Numbered from the stretch's first letter, positions 8,887 through 17,862 are shown. The stretch is DNA of 64,000 bases from Amycolatopsis nalaikhensis (GCF_030264295.1 NZ_CP127173.1:6517501-6581500); one strand, 5' to 3'. The notes: a model not told the origin generated them from the letters alone. A program made the numbers and translations.

Positions 8887-9639
8887 TCAGCGTCTGCCGG
8901 ACAGCGTGCGGGTGACGCCGCGCGCCGCGGCGAGCAGGGCCGGGAGCCCGGCGTGCGCGTGTTCGTCGTTCGGGACGATGATCGAGAGCGCGGCGACGAC
9001 GTCGTTGAGCGCGTCGCGGACCGGTACCGCGATGCCGGTCGCGTCCTCGTGGACGTGCCCGGGCAGCAGCGCGTAGCCCTGCTTCCGGACGGCGGCCCAA
9101 GCGTGCTCCAGCTGGCCCGGGGTGGTGATCGACGCCGCGGTGTAGCGCCGCATCGGGCGTCGCAGCACGCGCTCGCGCACTTCGGCGGGCGCGTAGGCCA
9201 GCAGCACGTGCCCGCTCGAGGAGAGGTGCACCGGCAGCCGCCCGGCGATCTGGGAGTAGTTGATCACCGCGTCGCGGGCCGAGAGCCGTTCCACGAACAG
9301 CACGTCGTCGCCGTCGAGGACGGCGAGCTGGGCGTGGTGGCCGACGACCGCGTGCAGGTCCTCCAGGTACGGCATCGCCGCGTCCCGCAGCGAGGTCGTG
9401 GGGGAGGCCCGGGCGGCGAGCTCCCACAGCCGGACCCCGACGCGGACCTCGCGGCCGGGACCGCGGGCCAGCAGGCCGTGCGTGGTCAGCTCGGCGATCA
9501 GCCGGGACGCGGTGGCGATGTGCAGGCCGGTGCGCCGCGCGATCTCGGAGACGGTCAGCGACGTCTCCTCGGCGGTGAAGGCGGCGATGATCCGCGCCGC
9601 CCGGGCGATGGACGACTCGCCGGTGGGTGCCCGTGCCAT
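8887..9639 (-). CDS. IclR-family transcriptional regulator
   Basis: A 250-residue IclR regulator. The N-terminal winged helix-turn-helix (about residues 10-70) includes LTVSEIARRTGLHIATASRL, and the C-terminal half is the ligand-sensing IclR domain with HLSSSGHVLLAYAP and AVPVRDA. ATG at 9639 follows a GATACT hexamer by 6 nt, consistent with a leaderless transcript. It is divergent from the reductase/P450 pair, the usual arrangement for a specific regulator of an aromatic catabolic unit, so it probably controls those genes (inference). Confidence 0.92.
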   Translation of the reverse strand: MARAPTGESSIARAARIIAAFTAEETSLTVSEIARRTGLHIATASRLIAELTTHGLLARGPGREVRVGVRLWELAARASPTTSLRDAAMPYLEDLHAVVGHHAQLAVLDGDDVLFVERLSARDAVINYSQIAGRLPVHLSSSGHVLLAYAPAEVRERVLRRPMRRYTAASITTPGQLEHAWAAVRKQGYALLPGHVHEDATGIAVPVRDALNDVVAALSIIVPNDEHAHAGLPALLAAARGVTRTLSGRR

Positions 9640-9723
9640 GGGCCCGAGTATCGCCGCCTCGGGTTCTCTCGTCCATTGAGAGTTCGTTTCCTCGCCGGGC
9701 GGTGGCTCGGCGATCGTCGTCCG

Positions 9724-10656
9724 ATGAACGCTTCCCTGCGGGTCCACCGCAAGACGGTCGCGGCCGACGGCGTGGTGACGCTCGAGCTGGCCGCGGCGGA
9801 CGGCGGCCGGTTGAAGGACTGGACGCCCGGTTCGCACATCGACGTCGTCCTGCCCACCGGGACCCGGCAGTACTCGCTGTGCGGGGACCGCTGGGACCCG
9901 GGGCGCTACCGGATCGGGGTGCTGCGCGAGCCCGGCGGGCGTGGCGGTTCGGCGTACGTGCACGACGAGCTGGACGTCGGCGACGAGGTCGGCGTCGGCG
10001 GGCCGCGGAACAACTTCCCGCTGGTGCCGTCGCCGGAGTACCTGTTCGTCGCCGGCGGCATCGGGATCACGCCGCTGCTGCCGATGGTGCACCAGGCCGA
10101 GCTGCTCGGCGCGCGGTGGCGGCTGCTCTACGGCGGGCGGCACCGGGCGTCGATGGCGTTCCTCGCCGAACTCGCCGCCTACGGCGACCGCGTCCTCCTC
10201 CGGCCGCAAGACGAATACGGCTTGCTCGACCTCGCCGGATTCCTCGGCGCACCGCGGCCGGACGTCAAGATCTACGCCTGCGGCCCGGCCCCGCTGCTGG
10301 ACGCGATCGAGCGGGTCTGCGAGCCGTGGCCACCGCACACGCTGCGCACCGAGCGGTTCGTCGCCGACGCGGGGGAACCGGCGCGCACCAAGCCGTTCGA
10401 GGTCGAGCTGGTCCGCAGTGGACTCCTCGTCACGGTGCCGCCGTCGACGAGCGTCCTGGACGCCGTCGCCGGCGCGGGCGTCGAGGTCCTGTCGTCCTGC
10501 CGCCAGGGAACGTGCGGCACGTGCGAGACGACGGTGCTCGCGGGGCGGCCCGAACACCGCGACGCGATTCTCGAGGACCACGAACGCGCCGCGGACGACT
10601 GCATGTTCGTCTGCGTGTCGCGATCCCTGTCCGACCGTCTCGTCCTGGATTTGTGA
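9724..10656 (+). CDS. Flavin and 2Fe-2S reductase (VanB/phthalate dioxygenase reductase type)
   Basis: A 310-residue electron-transfer protein with an N-terminal flavin/NAD(P)H reductase module (GSHIDVVLPTGTRQYSLCG for the flavin, AGGIGITPLLPM for the nucleotide) and a C-terminal plant-type ferredoxin. The cluster ligands are visible as C259, C264, C267 (CRQGTCGTC) and C297. The domain order matches VanB/PDR reductases. It ends 6 nt before the P450 gene and is almost certainly that enzyme's redox partner, making a two-component monooxygenase. Confidence 0.9.
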   Translation: MNASLRVHRKTVAADGVVTLELAAADGGRLKDWTPGSHIDVVLPTGTRQYSLCGDRWDPGRYRIGVLREPGGRGGSAYVHDELDVGDEVGVGGPRNNFPLVPSPEYLFVAGGIGITPLLPMVHQAELLGARWRLLYGGRHRASMAFLAELAAYGDRVLLRPQDEYGLLDLAGFLGAPRPDVKIYACGPAPLLDAIERVCEPWPPHTLRTERFVADAGEPARTKPFEVELVRSGLLVTVPPSTSVLDAVAGAGVEVLSSCRQGTCGTCETTVLAGRPEHRDAILEDHERAADDCMFVCVSRSLSDRLVLDL

Positions 10657-10662
10657 GGTGCC

Positions 10663-11832
10663 ATGACCATCGACCCGTTCAGCCACGCCGTCTTGGAAGA
10701 CCCGTTGCCGATGCACGCGGAACTCCGCGACGCGGGGCCGGTCGTGTACCTGTCCCGCTACGACGTCTACGCCGTCGCCCGGTACGAAGAGGTGCACGCG
10801 GCCCTCACGGACTGGCAACGGTTCCAGTCGGCGGCGGGAGTCGGTCTGACGAACTTCCGGACCGAGAAACCGTGGCGGCCACCGAGCCTGCTGCTGGAGG
10901 CGGACCCACCCCACCACGACGCGCCTCGCCGAGTGCTGAGCAAGGTCCTGGGCCCCCGCGCCCTCCGGAGGCTGCGTACACAGTGGACGGCCGACGCGGA
11001 GGAACTGGTCGACGAGGTCCTGGCGCGCGGGTCCCGACTCGACGCGGCCACGGCGTTGGCCCACGCGTTTCCGCTGCGCGTGTTCCCCGACGCTGTAGGT
11101 CTTCCCCCGGACGGCCGGGAAAACCTGCTCCCGTACGGAGACCACGCGTTCAACGCGTTCGGCCCGGCCAACGACCTCGTCGCGCGCGGGGAGCCCCGGG
11201 TGGCGGAGCTGTCAGCCTGGGTGGCCAGTCGCTGCAGCCGCGAGGCGTTGGCCCCGGCGGGCTTCGGCGCGGACATCTGGGCGGCAGCCGACCGCGGCGA
11301 CATCACGCCGGAGCAGGCGCCCCTGATCGTGCGGTCACTGCTGACGGCGGGCGTCGACACGACGGTGCACGCGCTCTCGGCGGTATTGCACGCGTTCGCC
11401 ACGCACCCGGAGCAGTGGCAGCGCTTGCGTGACAACCCGGGCCTCGTCAGGGTGGCGTTCGACGAGGCGGTGCGCTGGGAGTCCCCGGTCCAGACGTTCT
11501 TCCGCACGACGACAACAGAAGTCCGCATCGGCGACGTGCGGATCGGCGAGGGGAGCAAGGTGCTGATGTTCCTGGGGGCGGCCAACCGAGACCCCCGCCG
11601 CTGGCCCAACCCGGACGCGTTCGACTTGTCGCGCGACCCATCCGGCCACGTCGGCTTCGGGATGGGTCTGCACCAGTGCGTGGGCCAGCACGTGGCGCGC
11701 CTCGAAGCGGAGGCGTTGCTGGCGGCGCTCGTCCGGCGGGTGCGGAGGATCGAGCTGGACGGGGTGCCGAGACGTCACCACAACAACACGCTGCGGGCTT
11801 GGGAGTCGCTACCGGTGCGGGTGTCGAGCTGA
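10663..11832 (+). CDS. Cytochrome P450 monooxygenase
   Basis: A 389-residue bacterial class P450. The heme loop GFGMGLHQCVG places the thiolate ligand at C339, the I-helix motif LTAGVDTTVH carries the Asp-Thr pair for oxygen activation, and the K-helix ExxR is in FDEAVRWESP. Paired with a single-polypeptide VanB-like reductase and a divergent IclR regulator, it resembles two-component aryl O-demethylases of the GcoAB type known from Amycolatopsis and Rhodococcus, although GcoB has its ferredoxin at the other end. The substrate cannot be read from sequence. Confidence 0.93.
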   Translation: MTIDPFSHAVLEDPLPMHAELRDAGPVVYLSRYDVYAVARYEEVHAALTDWQRFQSAAGVGLTNFRTEKPWRPPSLLLEADPPHHDAPRRVLSKVLGPRALRRLRTQWTADAEELVDEVLARGSRLDAATALAHAFPLRVFPDAVGLPPDGRENLLPYGDHAFNAFGPANDLVARGEPRVAELSAWVASRCSREALAPAGFGADIWAAADRGDITPEQAPLIVRSLLTAGVDTTVHALSAVLHAFATHPEQWQRLRDNPGLVRVAFDEAVRWESPVQTFFRTTTTEVRIGDVRIGEGSKVLMFLGAANRDPRRWPNPDAFDLSRDPSGHVGFGMGLHQCVGQHVARLEAEALLAALVRRVRRIELDGVPRRHHNNTLRAWESLPVRVSS

Positions 11833-11891
11833 ACCCCGCTTCCCGTGGGACCTGAGCAGATCTACTCATGTGCGCGACGCCGTGACGTCGC

Positions 11892-11897
11892 TAGCGT
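11892..11897 (+). promoter_or_regulatory. -10 element, leaderless start of lipoprotein gene
   Basis: TAGCGT lies 7 nt upstream of the ATG at 11905, and no ribosome-binding site intervenes, which suggests transcription starts at or next to the start codon. Confidence 0.5.
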
Positions 11898-11904
11898 GTG
11901 ATCC

Positions 11905-12657
11905 ATGCGGATGGTGGGCGGGGTTCTGACGCTGTTCGGTGCGGGCTTGCTCCTGGCCGCCTGCGGCATCTTCGAATCGGCAACGGGCGACGCCGAAACC
12001 GACCGCCAGTCCACCACGCTGGCGGACGCGATCAGCTACCCGCGGCAGCCCGACGCGGCCGGGCTCGCCCGGGCGGCGCTGGCTACCACCCTGGGCCGCA
12101 GCGACAGCTTGAGCGTGCTCGAGGCCAGAGACCTGGCCCACAGCGCGGCCGACGACCCGTTCGCGCACCTGGTGTGGCGGATCCACCGTGCCGCGGGCAC
12201 GGGCTGGGACACAACGCCGGCGTTCGACGCGTGCTACGCCGTCGAGTTCAACTACTACGGGCCGACCGCGGTGGACCGGACCACATGCCCGGCGAACGCC
12301 GCGCCGATAACGCCGGCGCCCTTGCCGCGGCGGGACATCCCGCCGGAATACGCGCCGGCGCTGGAAGTTCTTCTCGGCAAGTTGCCCACAACGCCCAGCG
12401 ACGCGGATGTCCGTACGGCGCTGGCGACTGGTTTGCCTGCCCCGCGAGTGGACCCGGAGACCCACCTCGCCGCCATCCCGCCGGAAACTGCTTTCCAGGT
12501 CAAGGGTGCGGATGTGGGCGTGGCCCTCTTCACGAGTACTGGAGACTGCACGATGGGCCACCGCCTGCACGGCGCGGTCAAAGTGTGGTCACTGAACGGG
12601 CGCGACCAGATGCAGGAGAAACCGTGCGGCCCGGAGGCCGCGCTGGCCACCCCCTGA
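11905..12657 (+). CDS. Putative lipoprotein of unknown function
   Basis: A 250-residue protein with a signal sequence ending in the lipobox LLLAACG, so the mature protein should be lipid-anchored outside the membrane. The rest has no motif I recognise; it is alanine- and proline-rich and holds several cysteines (in DACYAVEF, TTCPANAA, GDCTMGH and EKPCGP) that could form two disulfides. It is followed by a convergent tRNA gene. Real coding is supported by the signal sequence, the leaderless -10 and actinobacterial codon bias. Confidence 0.75.
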   Translation: MRMVGGVLTLFGAGLLLAACGIFESATGDAETDRQSTTLADAISYPRQPDAAGLARAALATTLGRSDSLSVLEARDLAHSAADDPFAHLVWRIHRAAGTGWDTTPAFDACYAVEFNYYGPTAVDRTTCPANAAPITPAPLPRRDIPPEYAPALEVLLGKLPTTPSDADVRTALATGLPAPRVDPETHLAAIPPETAFQVKGADVGVALFTSTGDCTMGHRLHGAVKVWSLNGRDQMQEKPCGPEAALATP

Positions 12658-12743
12658 TCACAGCCCGACTCTCGGGGGCGTATCGGGGGCGGAGTCCGTA
12701 GGCGGCCGGATGCCCCGGCAACGTTCGTGCTGGTGGGCCACTG

Positions 12744-12817
12744 TGCCCCCGGTGAGATTCGAACTCACACTGGACGGGTTTTGAATCCGTTGCCTCTGCC
12801 AGTTGGGCTACGGGGGC
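12744..12817 (-). tRNA. tRNA with CAA anticodon (tRNA-Leu), short variable arm
   Basis: The minus strand folds as a tRNA: acceptor stem GCCCCCG/CGGGGGC, a D-arm with the TGG loop motif, anticodon arm ACGGA-TTCAAAA-CCCGT, T-arm GTGAG-TTCGAAT-CTCAC and A73. CCA is not encoded. The anticodon reads CAA (leucine, TTG codons). Odd features: only 5 nt lie between anticodon and T stems, whereas bacterial tRNA-Leu normally has a long variable arm, and the pair closing the anticodon loop is A.C. The tRNA call is firm; the isotype rests on the anticodon and A73. Confidence 0.88.
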
Positions 12818-12991
12818 GTGACGTCGTAACCCTACGGGATCACCGGATCCGGCCAGTGACCGGGTCCATCGGTGTCGCCACCGCCACTACGTGGTGAACG
12901 CCATCTCGTCAACTGGATCGTTCCCGGTAGGCTTCAGGTTCGCGGGAAGCCGCGAAACCGAACGTCCCGCCGAGTCTTCAGGAGGACCCCG

Positions 12992-13606
12992 GTGACCGAT
13001 CAGGCTACCGAGGCCAACGGTGCCGCCACCGTTCCGCAGCGTCGGGTGCTCGTCGCGGAGGACGAGGCGCTCATCCGGCTGGACCTCGTCGAAATGCTGC
13101 GTGAAGAGGGCTATGAAGTCGTCGGGGAGGCCGGGGATGGCGAGCAGGCCATCGCGCTGGCCACCGATCTCAAGCCCGATCTCGTGATCCTCGACGTCAA
13201 GATGCCCAAGCTCGACGGCATCGAGGCCGCTTCCAAGATCACCGGTGACCGGATCGCGCCCGTGGTCATCCTCACCGCCTTCAGCCAGCGTGACCTCGTC
13301 GAACGCGCTCGCGACGCCGGGACCATGGCCTACCTCGTCAAGCCCTTCGCGAAGCGGGACCTGGTGCCCGCCATCGAGCTCGCCGTCAGCCGGTTCTCCG
13401 AGCTGCAGGCCCTCGAGGCCGAGGTCGCCGGGCTCACCGATCGGCTCGAGACCCGGAAGGTCATCGACCGCGCCAAAGGCCTGCTCATGAGCCGTCAGGG
13501 CCTCACCGAGCCCGACGCCTTCCGCTGGATCCAGCGCACCGCCATGGACCGCCGGACCACCATGAAGGCCGTCGCCGAGGCCGTCGTCGAGAGCATCGGG
13601 AGCTAG
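12992..13606 (+). CDS. pdtaR: ANTAR-domain response regulator (PdtaR-like)
   Basis: A 204-residue response regulator. The receiver domain (about residues 19-130) has the acidic pair AEDEALIRLD, the phospho-acceptor Asp in DLVILDVKMP, and the conserved Lys in LVKPF. The C-terminal ANTAR RNA-binding domain (about 145-200) has RKVIDRAKGLLMSRQGLTE and the AFRWIQRTAMDRR helix. It matches M. tuberculosis PdtaR (Rv1626) in architecture and in position before polA; PdtaR acts as an antiterminator after phosphorylation by PdtaS. I chose GTG 12992 because AGGAGGA precedes it; a longer frame exists but lacks a signal. Confidence 0.9.
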   Translation: MTDQATEANGAATVPQRRVLVAEDEALIRLDLVEMLREEGYEVVGEAGDGEQAIALATDLKPDLVILDVKMPKLDGIEAASKITGDRIAPVVILTAFSQRDLVERARDAGTMAYLVKPFAKRDLVPAIELAVSRFSELQALEAEVAGLTDRLETRKVIDRAKGLLMSRQGLTEPDAFRWIQRTAMDRRTTMKAVAEAVVESIGS

Positions 13607-13627
13607 CCGGACACGGCGGCCGGCGGG

Positions 13628-13633
13628 CAGAAT
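13628..13633 (+). promoter_or_regulatory. -10-like element, probable leaderless start
   Basis: CAGAAT lies 7 nt before the GTG at 13641, the same spacing seen at other genes here; the first base departs from TANNNT, so this is weaker than the others. Confidence 0.35.
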
Positions 13634-13640
13634 CACCCGG

Positions 13641-14165
13641 GTGAAACTGCTTCCGGCCGTCGTCGCCGTCATGCTGCTGACCGGCTGCGATGCCGCGCAG
13701 CCGAGCACCCCCGCGCCCACCACCTACGAGCTGCCGCCGCGGCAGGTGCGGCCCGACGAGACCGCCCTCAAGGTCGCGCCCGCCAAGAACGGCGACACCG
13801 AGTTCGACCTCATCGGCCTCGCCGCCGGGCTGCCCAGCATCACCGGGAGCCACACCGAGTTCCCCGCCAAGGGGCAGTTCGTGCGGCTGCGGCTGGTCGT
13901 CACCAACACCGGCACCTCGAGCGTCCTGTTCGACACCAAACGCCAGCTGCTCGTCGACGACCAGGGCGCGGCTCACCCGCCCGAAGAGCAGGCCATGCTG
14001 ATCAAGCGCCAGCCCGGCCAGTTCGACCTCGGCCACGGCGTGCGCGTCGAGTTCGACCTCTACTGGGACATCCCCAAGGACCGCAAGCCGGTCACGCTCC
14101 GGGCATTCGGCGGGCCCACGATCACCGACATGAAGAACCTGACCGGCACCGACATCAAGCTATGA
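13641..14165 (+). CDS. Putative lipoprotein, DUF4352-like
   Basis: A 174-residue lipoprotein: signal sequence VKLLPAVVAVMLLTGC with the lipobox Cys near residue 16, a short proline-rich linker, then an immunoglobulin-like domain. GQFVRLRLVVTNTGTSSV and the later FDLYWDIPKD are typical of DUF4352 (telokinin-like) extracellular domains, which are often binding or adhesion modules of unknown ligand. It is cotranscribed with, or just downstream of, the response regulator and ends at a strong terminator. The domain assignment is by eye. Confidence 0.75.
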   Translation: MKLLPAVVAVMLLTGCDAAQPSTPAPTTYELPPRQVRPDETALKVAPAKNGDTEFDLIGLAAGLPSITGSHTEFPAKGQFVRLRLVVTNTGTSSVLFDTKRQLLVDDQGAAHPPEEQAMLIKRQPGQFDLGHGVRVEFDLYWDIPKDRKPVTLRAFGGPTITDMKNLTGTDIKL

Positions 14166-14166
14166 G

Positions 14167-14198
14167 AAGGGGCCCGGCCGAAAGCAGCCGGGCCCCTT
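14167..14198. terminator. Bidirectional hairpin terminator
   Basis: Perfect 12-bp stem (14167-14178 with 14187-14198, 8-nt loop) between the convergent lipoprotein and livF genes. It begins within 2 nt of the lipoprotein stop codon. Confidence 0.85.
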
Positions 14199-14211
14199 CC
14201 AACACAGCAAC

Positions 14212-14925
14212 TCAGACGCCGAGGTCGCCACCGAGGTAGGCGGCCCGCACCTTCGGGTCGTTCAGCAGGTCGGCGCCGCGGGCACTCTGCACCACGCGGC
14301 CCGTTTCGAGCACGTACGCCCGGTCCGACAGCTTCAGCGCCTGCTGGGCGTTCTGCTCCACCAGCAGCACCGTCGTCCCGCGCTTGTTGATCTCGCGGAT
14401 GATGTCGAAGATCTGCGCGATCAGCATCGGCGCCAGGCCCATCGACGGCTCGTCGAGCAGCAGCACCTTCGGCTTCGTCATCAGCGCGCGGCCGATGGCG
14501 ATCATCTGCTGCTCACCGCCGGACATGGTGCCGCCGAACTGCGACTTCCGCTCCGCGAGCCGGGGGAACAGTTCGTAGACCTCGTCGAGGTCGGCCTTGA
14601 GGTCGTCCTTGCGGGTGTAGGCACCCATCAGGAGGTTCTCCTGCACCGTCATGCCGGGGAACACGCCCCGGCCTTCCGGCGACTGGCCGATCCCGAGCAG
14701 CACGCGCTTGTGCCCCGGGGTCCTCGAGATGTCCTGGCCGTTGAACAGGATCCGGCCGCTGGTCAGCGGCCGCAGCCCGGAGATCGTCTTGAGCGTCGTG
14801 GTCTTGCCGGCGCCGTTGGCCCCGATCAGCGACACGATCTCGCCCTCGTCGACCTGGATGCTCATGCCCTTCAGGGCCGCGATCTTGCCGTAGTGGACGT
14901 TGATGTCCTCGACCTCAAGAAGCAT
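14212..14925 (-). CDS. livF: Branched-chain amino acid ABC transporter ATPase LivF
   Basis: A 237-residue ATPase with Walker A GANGAGKTT, signature MSGGEQQMIAIGRALM, Walker B KVLLLDEPSMGLAP and switch His region LLVEQNAQQAL. The Gln in the last motif (EQN) in place of the usual His is normal for LivF. It is the last gene of the five-gene Liv operon, overlapping livG by 11 nt, and forms the ATPase heterodimer with LivG. Confidence 0.95.
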   Translation of the reverse strand: MLLEVEDINVHYGKIAALKGMSIQVDEGEIVSLIGANGAGKTTTLKTISGLRPLTSGRILFNGQDISRTPGHKRVLLGIGQSPEGRGVFPGMTVQENLLMGAYTRKDDLKADLDEVYELFPRLAERKSQFGGTMSGGEQQMIAIGRALMTKPKVLLLDEPSMGLAPMLIAQIFDIIREINKRGTTVLLVEQNAQQALKLSDRAYVLETGRVVQSARGADLLNDPKVRAAYLGGDLGV

Positions 14926-15688
14926 CTTCGGACACCCCCAGGTACGCCTCGATCACCTTCTGGTTGTTCTGCACCTCGTGGGGGAGCCCTTCCGCGATCT
15001 TCTGCCCGAAGTCGAGCACCGCCAGCCGGTCGCTGATGTGCATGACCAGGCCCATGTCGTGCTCGATGAGCAGCACCGTGCGGCCGTCGTCCCGGATCTT
15101 GCGGATCAGCGCCTGCAGGGCGTTCTTCTCCGCCGGGTTCATGCCCGCGGCCGGCTCGTCGAGCAGCAGCAGCTTCGGGTCCGTGGCCAGCGCCCGCGCG
15201 ATCTCCAGCCGGCGCTGGTCGCCGTAGGAGAGGTTCTTCGCGACGTTGTGCTCGACCCGGCCGATGCCGACGAAGTCGAGCAGCTCACGGGCCATCTCAC
15301 GGCCGTGCTTCTCTTCCTTGCGGTGCCACGGCAGGCCGAGCACCGCGCCGATCGCGCCCGTCTTGTGGTGCGCGTCGACGCCGACCATGACGTTCTCCAG
15401 CGCCGTCATGTTGTGGAACAGCCGGATGTTCTGGAACGTCCGGGCGATGCCGCGCTTGGTGACCTTGAAGCGCTTCATCCCGTCGATGCGGTCGCCGTCG
15501 AAGCGGACCTGGCCCTCGGTCGGGTGGTAGACGCCGGTGATCACGTTGAACACCGTCGTTTTGCCCGCGCCGTTCGGCCCGATCAGGGCGAAGATCTCAC
15601 CCTGGTTGATGCTGATGTTGACTTCGCGCAGGGCGGTCACGCCGCCGAAGCGCATGGTCACGTTGTCGATCTCGAGCATGGTGTTCAC
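14915..15688 (-). CDS. livG: Branched-chain amino acid ABC transporter ATPase LivG
   Basis: A 257-residue ATPase: Walker A GPNGAGKTT, signature LSYGDQRRLEIARAL, Walker B KLLLLDEPAAGMNP and LLIEHDMGLVM. The LSYGDQRR form of the signature is the LivG variant. I start it at the GTG at 15688, which overlaps the livM stop as GTGA and has GGAGG 7 nt upstream; the internal ATG at 15679 is too far from that site. A longer frame toward 15895 overlaps livM and is not real. Confidence 0.95.
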   Translation of the reverse strand: MNTMLEIDNVTMRFGGVTALREVNISINQGEIFALIGPNGAGKTTVFNVITGVYHPTEGQVRFDGDRIDGMKRFKVTKRGIARTFQNIRLFHNMTALENVMVGVDAHHKTGAIGAVLGLPWHRKEEKHGREMARELLDFVGIGRVEHNVAKNLSYGDQRRLEIARALATDPKLLLLDEPAAGMNPAEKNALQALIRKIRDDGRTVLLIEHDMGLVMHISDRLAVLDFGQKIAEGLPHEVQNNQKVIEAYLGVSEDAS

Positions 15689-16812
15689 TTGGCGACCTCC
15701 GCCGATGCCTCGGAGTCCGGACCGGCCACCTCGGCGCCCATGGTGCCCATGCCGCCGGTTCCTTCCCGTAGTTCGGCCTTGCGCTGCCGGGACGGCAGCA
15801 GGCCTTCCGGCCGCAGGGCCATCATCAGGACCAGCACGAAGCCGAAGATGAGGATGCGGTACTCGGACAGGAACCGGAACCGCTCGGGCAGCCACGCGAT
15901 CACGAACGCGCCGATGATGACGCCGGGCAGGTTGCCGGAGCCGCCGAGCACGACCGCGGCCAGGATGGTCGCGGACAGGATGAACGGGAAGTTGTTCGGC
16001 TCGATGAACACGGCCTTGCTGGCGTAGATCGTGCCGGCGAAACCACCGATCATCGCGCCGATCGCGAAGGCGAGCAGCTTGAACTTGAACGTCGGCACGC
16101 CCATGAGCTCAGCCGCGTCCTCGTCCTCGCGGATCGCCGCCCACGCCCGTCCGACGCGGCTCTTGGCCAGCCGCACCGAGAAGGTGATGACCAGCACGAT
16201 CGCGAACAGCATCAGGTAGTAGTACGGCGCCGGGTCGAGGAAGAACTCGACCCCGAAGATCGGCTCCGGGTGCGGCACGTTGGTGATGCCGCGGGCCCCG
16301 CCGATGGCGTCGGTGTTGTTCGCGGTGATCCGGACGATCTCCCCGAAGCCCAGGGTGACGATCGCCAGGTAGTCACCCCGGAGCCGCAGGGTCGGGGCGC
16401 CGAGGATGACGCCTGACACCGAGGCCAGGAAGATGCCGAGCACCACCGTCGGCCAGAACGACCAGCCGTACGTCGTCCCGATCGAGGCCCAGGTGTAGGC
16501 GCCGATCGCGAAGAACGCGACGAAACCGAGGTCGAGCAGGCCGGCGTGACCGACGACGATGTTGAGGCCGACGGCGAGCAGGATGTACGTGCCGACCGGG
16601 AAGATCAGCACCGTCGTCCAGTCCGAGTCCGGCGACATGAACGCCCCGATCCACGGGGCGGGCAGGATCAGCGCGAACACGATCAGGGCGAGGTAGAGGC
16701 CGTAACGCTGCCACTGCGGGGCGTCCGCCCACCAGTCCCGCATCCCGTCGATGGGGTGGAACCCACCGCGTGCGGGCTTTCCGTTGCTGGTAGCCACTTC
16801 TTCGCCCTTCAT
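15685..16812 (-). CDS. livM: Branched-chain amino acid ABC transporter permease LivM
   Basis: A 375-residue membrane subunit with about eight to ten hydrophobic helices. VGLNIVVGHAGLLDLGFVAFFAIGAY-type sequence near residue 80 and the coupling-loop region RVGRAWAAIREDEDAAELMG near 230 are typical of LivM. It has long hydrophilic tails at both ends. It overlaps the livH stop by 4 nt and forms the channel with LivH. Confidence 0.94.
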   Translation of the reverse strand: MKGEEVATSNGKPARGGFHPIDGMRDWWADAPQWQRYGLYLALIVFALILPAPWIGAFMSPDSDWTTVLIFPVGTYILLAVGLNIVVGHAGLLDLGFVAFFAIGAYTWASIGTTYGWSFWPTVVLGIFLASVSGVILGAPTLRLRGDYLAIVTLGFGEIVRITANNTDAIGGARGITNVPHPEPIFGVEFFLDPAPYYYLMLFAIVLVITFSVRLAKSRVGRAWAAIREDEDAAELMGVPTFKFKLLAFAIGAMIGGFAGTIYASKAVFIEPNNFPFILSATILAAVVLGGSGNLPGVIIGAFVIAWLPERFRFLSEYRILIFGFVLVLMMALRPEGLLPSRQRKAELREGTGGMGTMGAEVAGPDSEASAEVAK

Positions 16813-17772
16813 GCGCGTGCCCGCTGCAGCGATTCACCGAGGATGCCGGTGGGCCGGAACATCAGGACCAGCACCAGGACGACGAACGCGGTGACGTCCT
16901 TCCAGGCCGAGCCGAGGAAGATCGAGCTTCCAGTTCTCGACCAGGCCGAGCACGATGCCGCCGAGCAGGGCGCCGCGCAGGTTGCCGATGCCGCCGAGCA
17001 CCGCGGCGGTGAACGCCTTGATGCCGAGCAGGAAGCCGATGCGGTAGTCGGTGTTCTCGTACTCCATGACGAACAGGGCGGCCGCGACACCGGCCATGGC
17101 CCCGCCGAGCAGGAACGTGATGCGGACGATCCGGTCGATGCTGACACCCATCAGCACGGCGGCTTCGGGGTCCTGCGCCGTGGCGCGGATACCGCGGCCG
17201 ATCCGGGTCCGGCTGACCAGCTGGTCCAGCACGACCATCACGATGACCGCGCCGACGATGACGAAGACGTGGTCGGTGCGCACGACGCCGTTGCCGATCC
17301 GGAACAGCTCCTCGTGCGGGACGAACCGCGGCGCGGACTGCTGGACGCGGCCCGGCTTGTCGAACAGCCAGGGGATGATCCTGAGGCCGAAGGCCTCCTG
17401 CAGGAACAGCGAGGCGCCGATCGCCGAGATCAGGGCCGCGAGCCGGGTCGCGCCCTTCTTGCGCAGCGGCCGGTAGGCGAGCTGTTCGAGCGCGATCGCC
17501 GACCCGCCGGAGACCAGCGCGGACGCCACGATCAGCAGGAGCAGGATGCCGATCATCGAGAAGATCGTGAACGGCGCCGAGGGCGCGATCGTGACGAGGA
17601 TGAACAGGGACGTCATCGTCCCGATCATGAAGATTTCGGAGTGAGCGAAGTTGATCAGCCGCAGCACGCCGTAGACCATCGTGTAGCCGAGGGCGATGAG
17701 GGCGTAGATGGAGCCGGCTACCAGGCCGCCGATGGTGCTGCCCAGAAACTGGCTCTGCAGATCTTGGAACAT
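16809..17772 (-). CDS. livH: Branched-chain amino acid ABC transporter permease LivH (apparent frameshift)
   Basis: Membrane subunit beginning at ATG 17772. The reading frame is typical LivH up to VLGLVENW, then turns to nonsense and closes at 16834. The neighbouring frame continues with SSIFLGSAWKDVTAFVV and FRPTGILGESLQRARA, a normal LivH end, and stops at 16809, overlapping livM. Removing one A near 16928-16930 restores a 320-residue protein. All other subunits of the transporter are intact, so a sequencing error is more likely than a dead transporter. Confidence 0.88.
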
Positions 17773-17820
17773 GACGTAGTTGCCTTACCTGACGGGGCGA
17801 GGATGGTCGCCACATTGGCG

Positions 17821-17862
17821 GGGAGCGGAGGTGCTGTGGTCGTCCACAGCGCCCCCGCTCCC
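17821..17862 (-). terminator. Hairpin between livK and livH
   Basis: Two nested stems: an inner 7-bp GCTGTGG/CCACAGC with a 4-nt loop and an outer 7-bp GGGAGCG/CGCTCCC. It lies in the 110-nt gap after the binding-protein gene and probably lowers read-through, so that the binding protein is made in excess of the membrane parts, as in many importers. Function is inferred. Confidence 0.45.

Noticed and set aside
12744..12817. Reading the tRNA as tRNA-Sec (UCA anticodon)
   Set aside because: That needs a one-base shift of the loop, which breaks the anticodon stem; the acceptor and D arms are also not of the Sec type.
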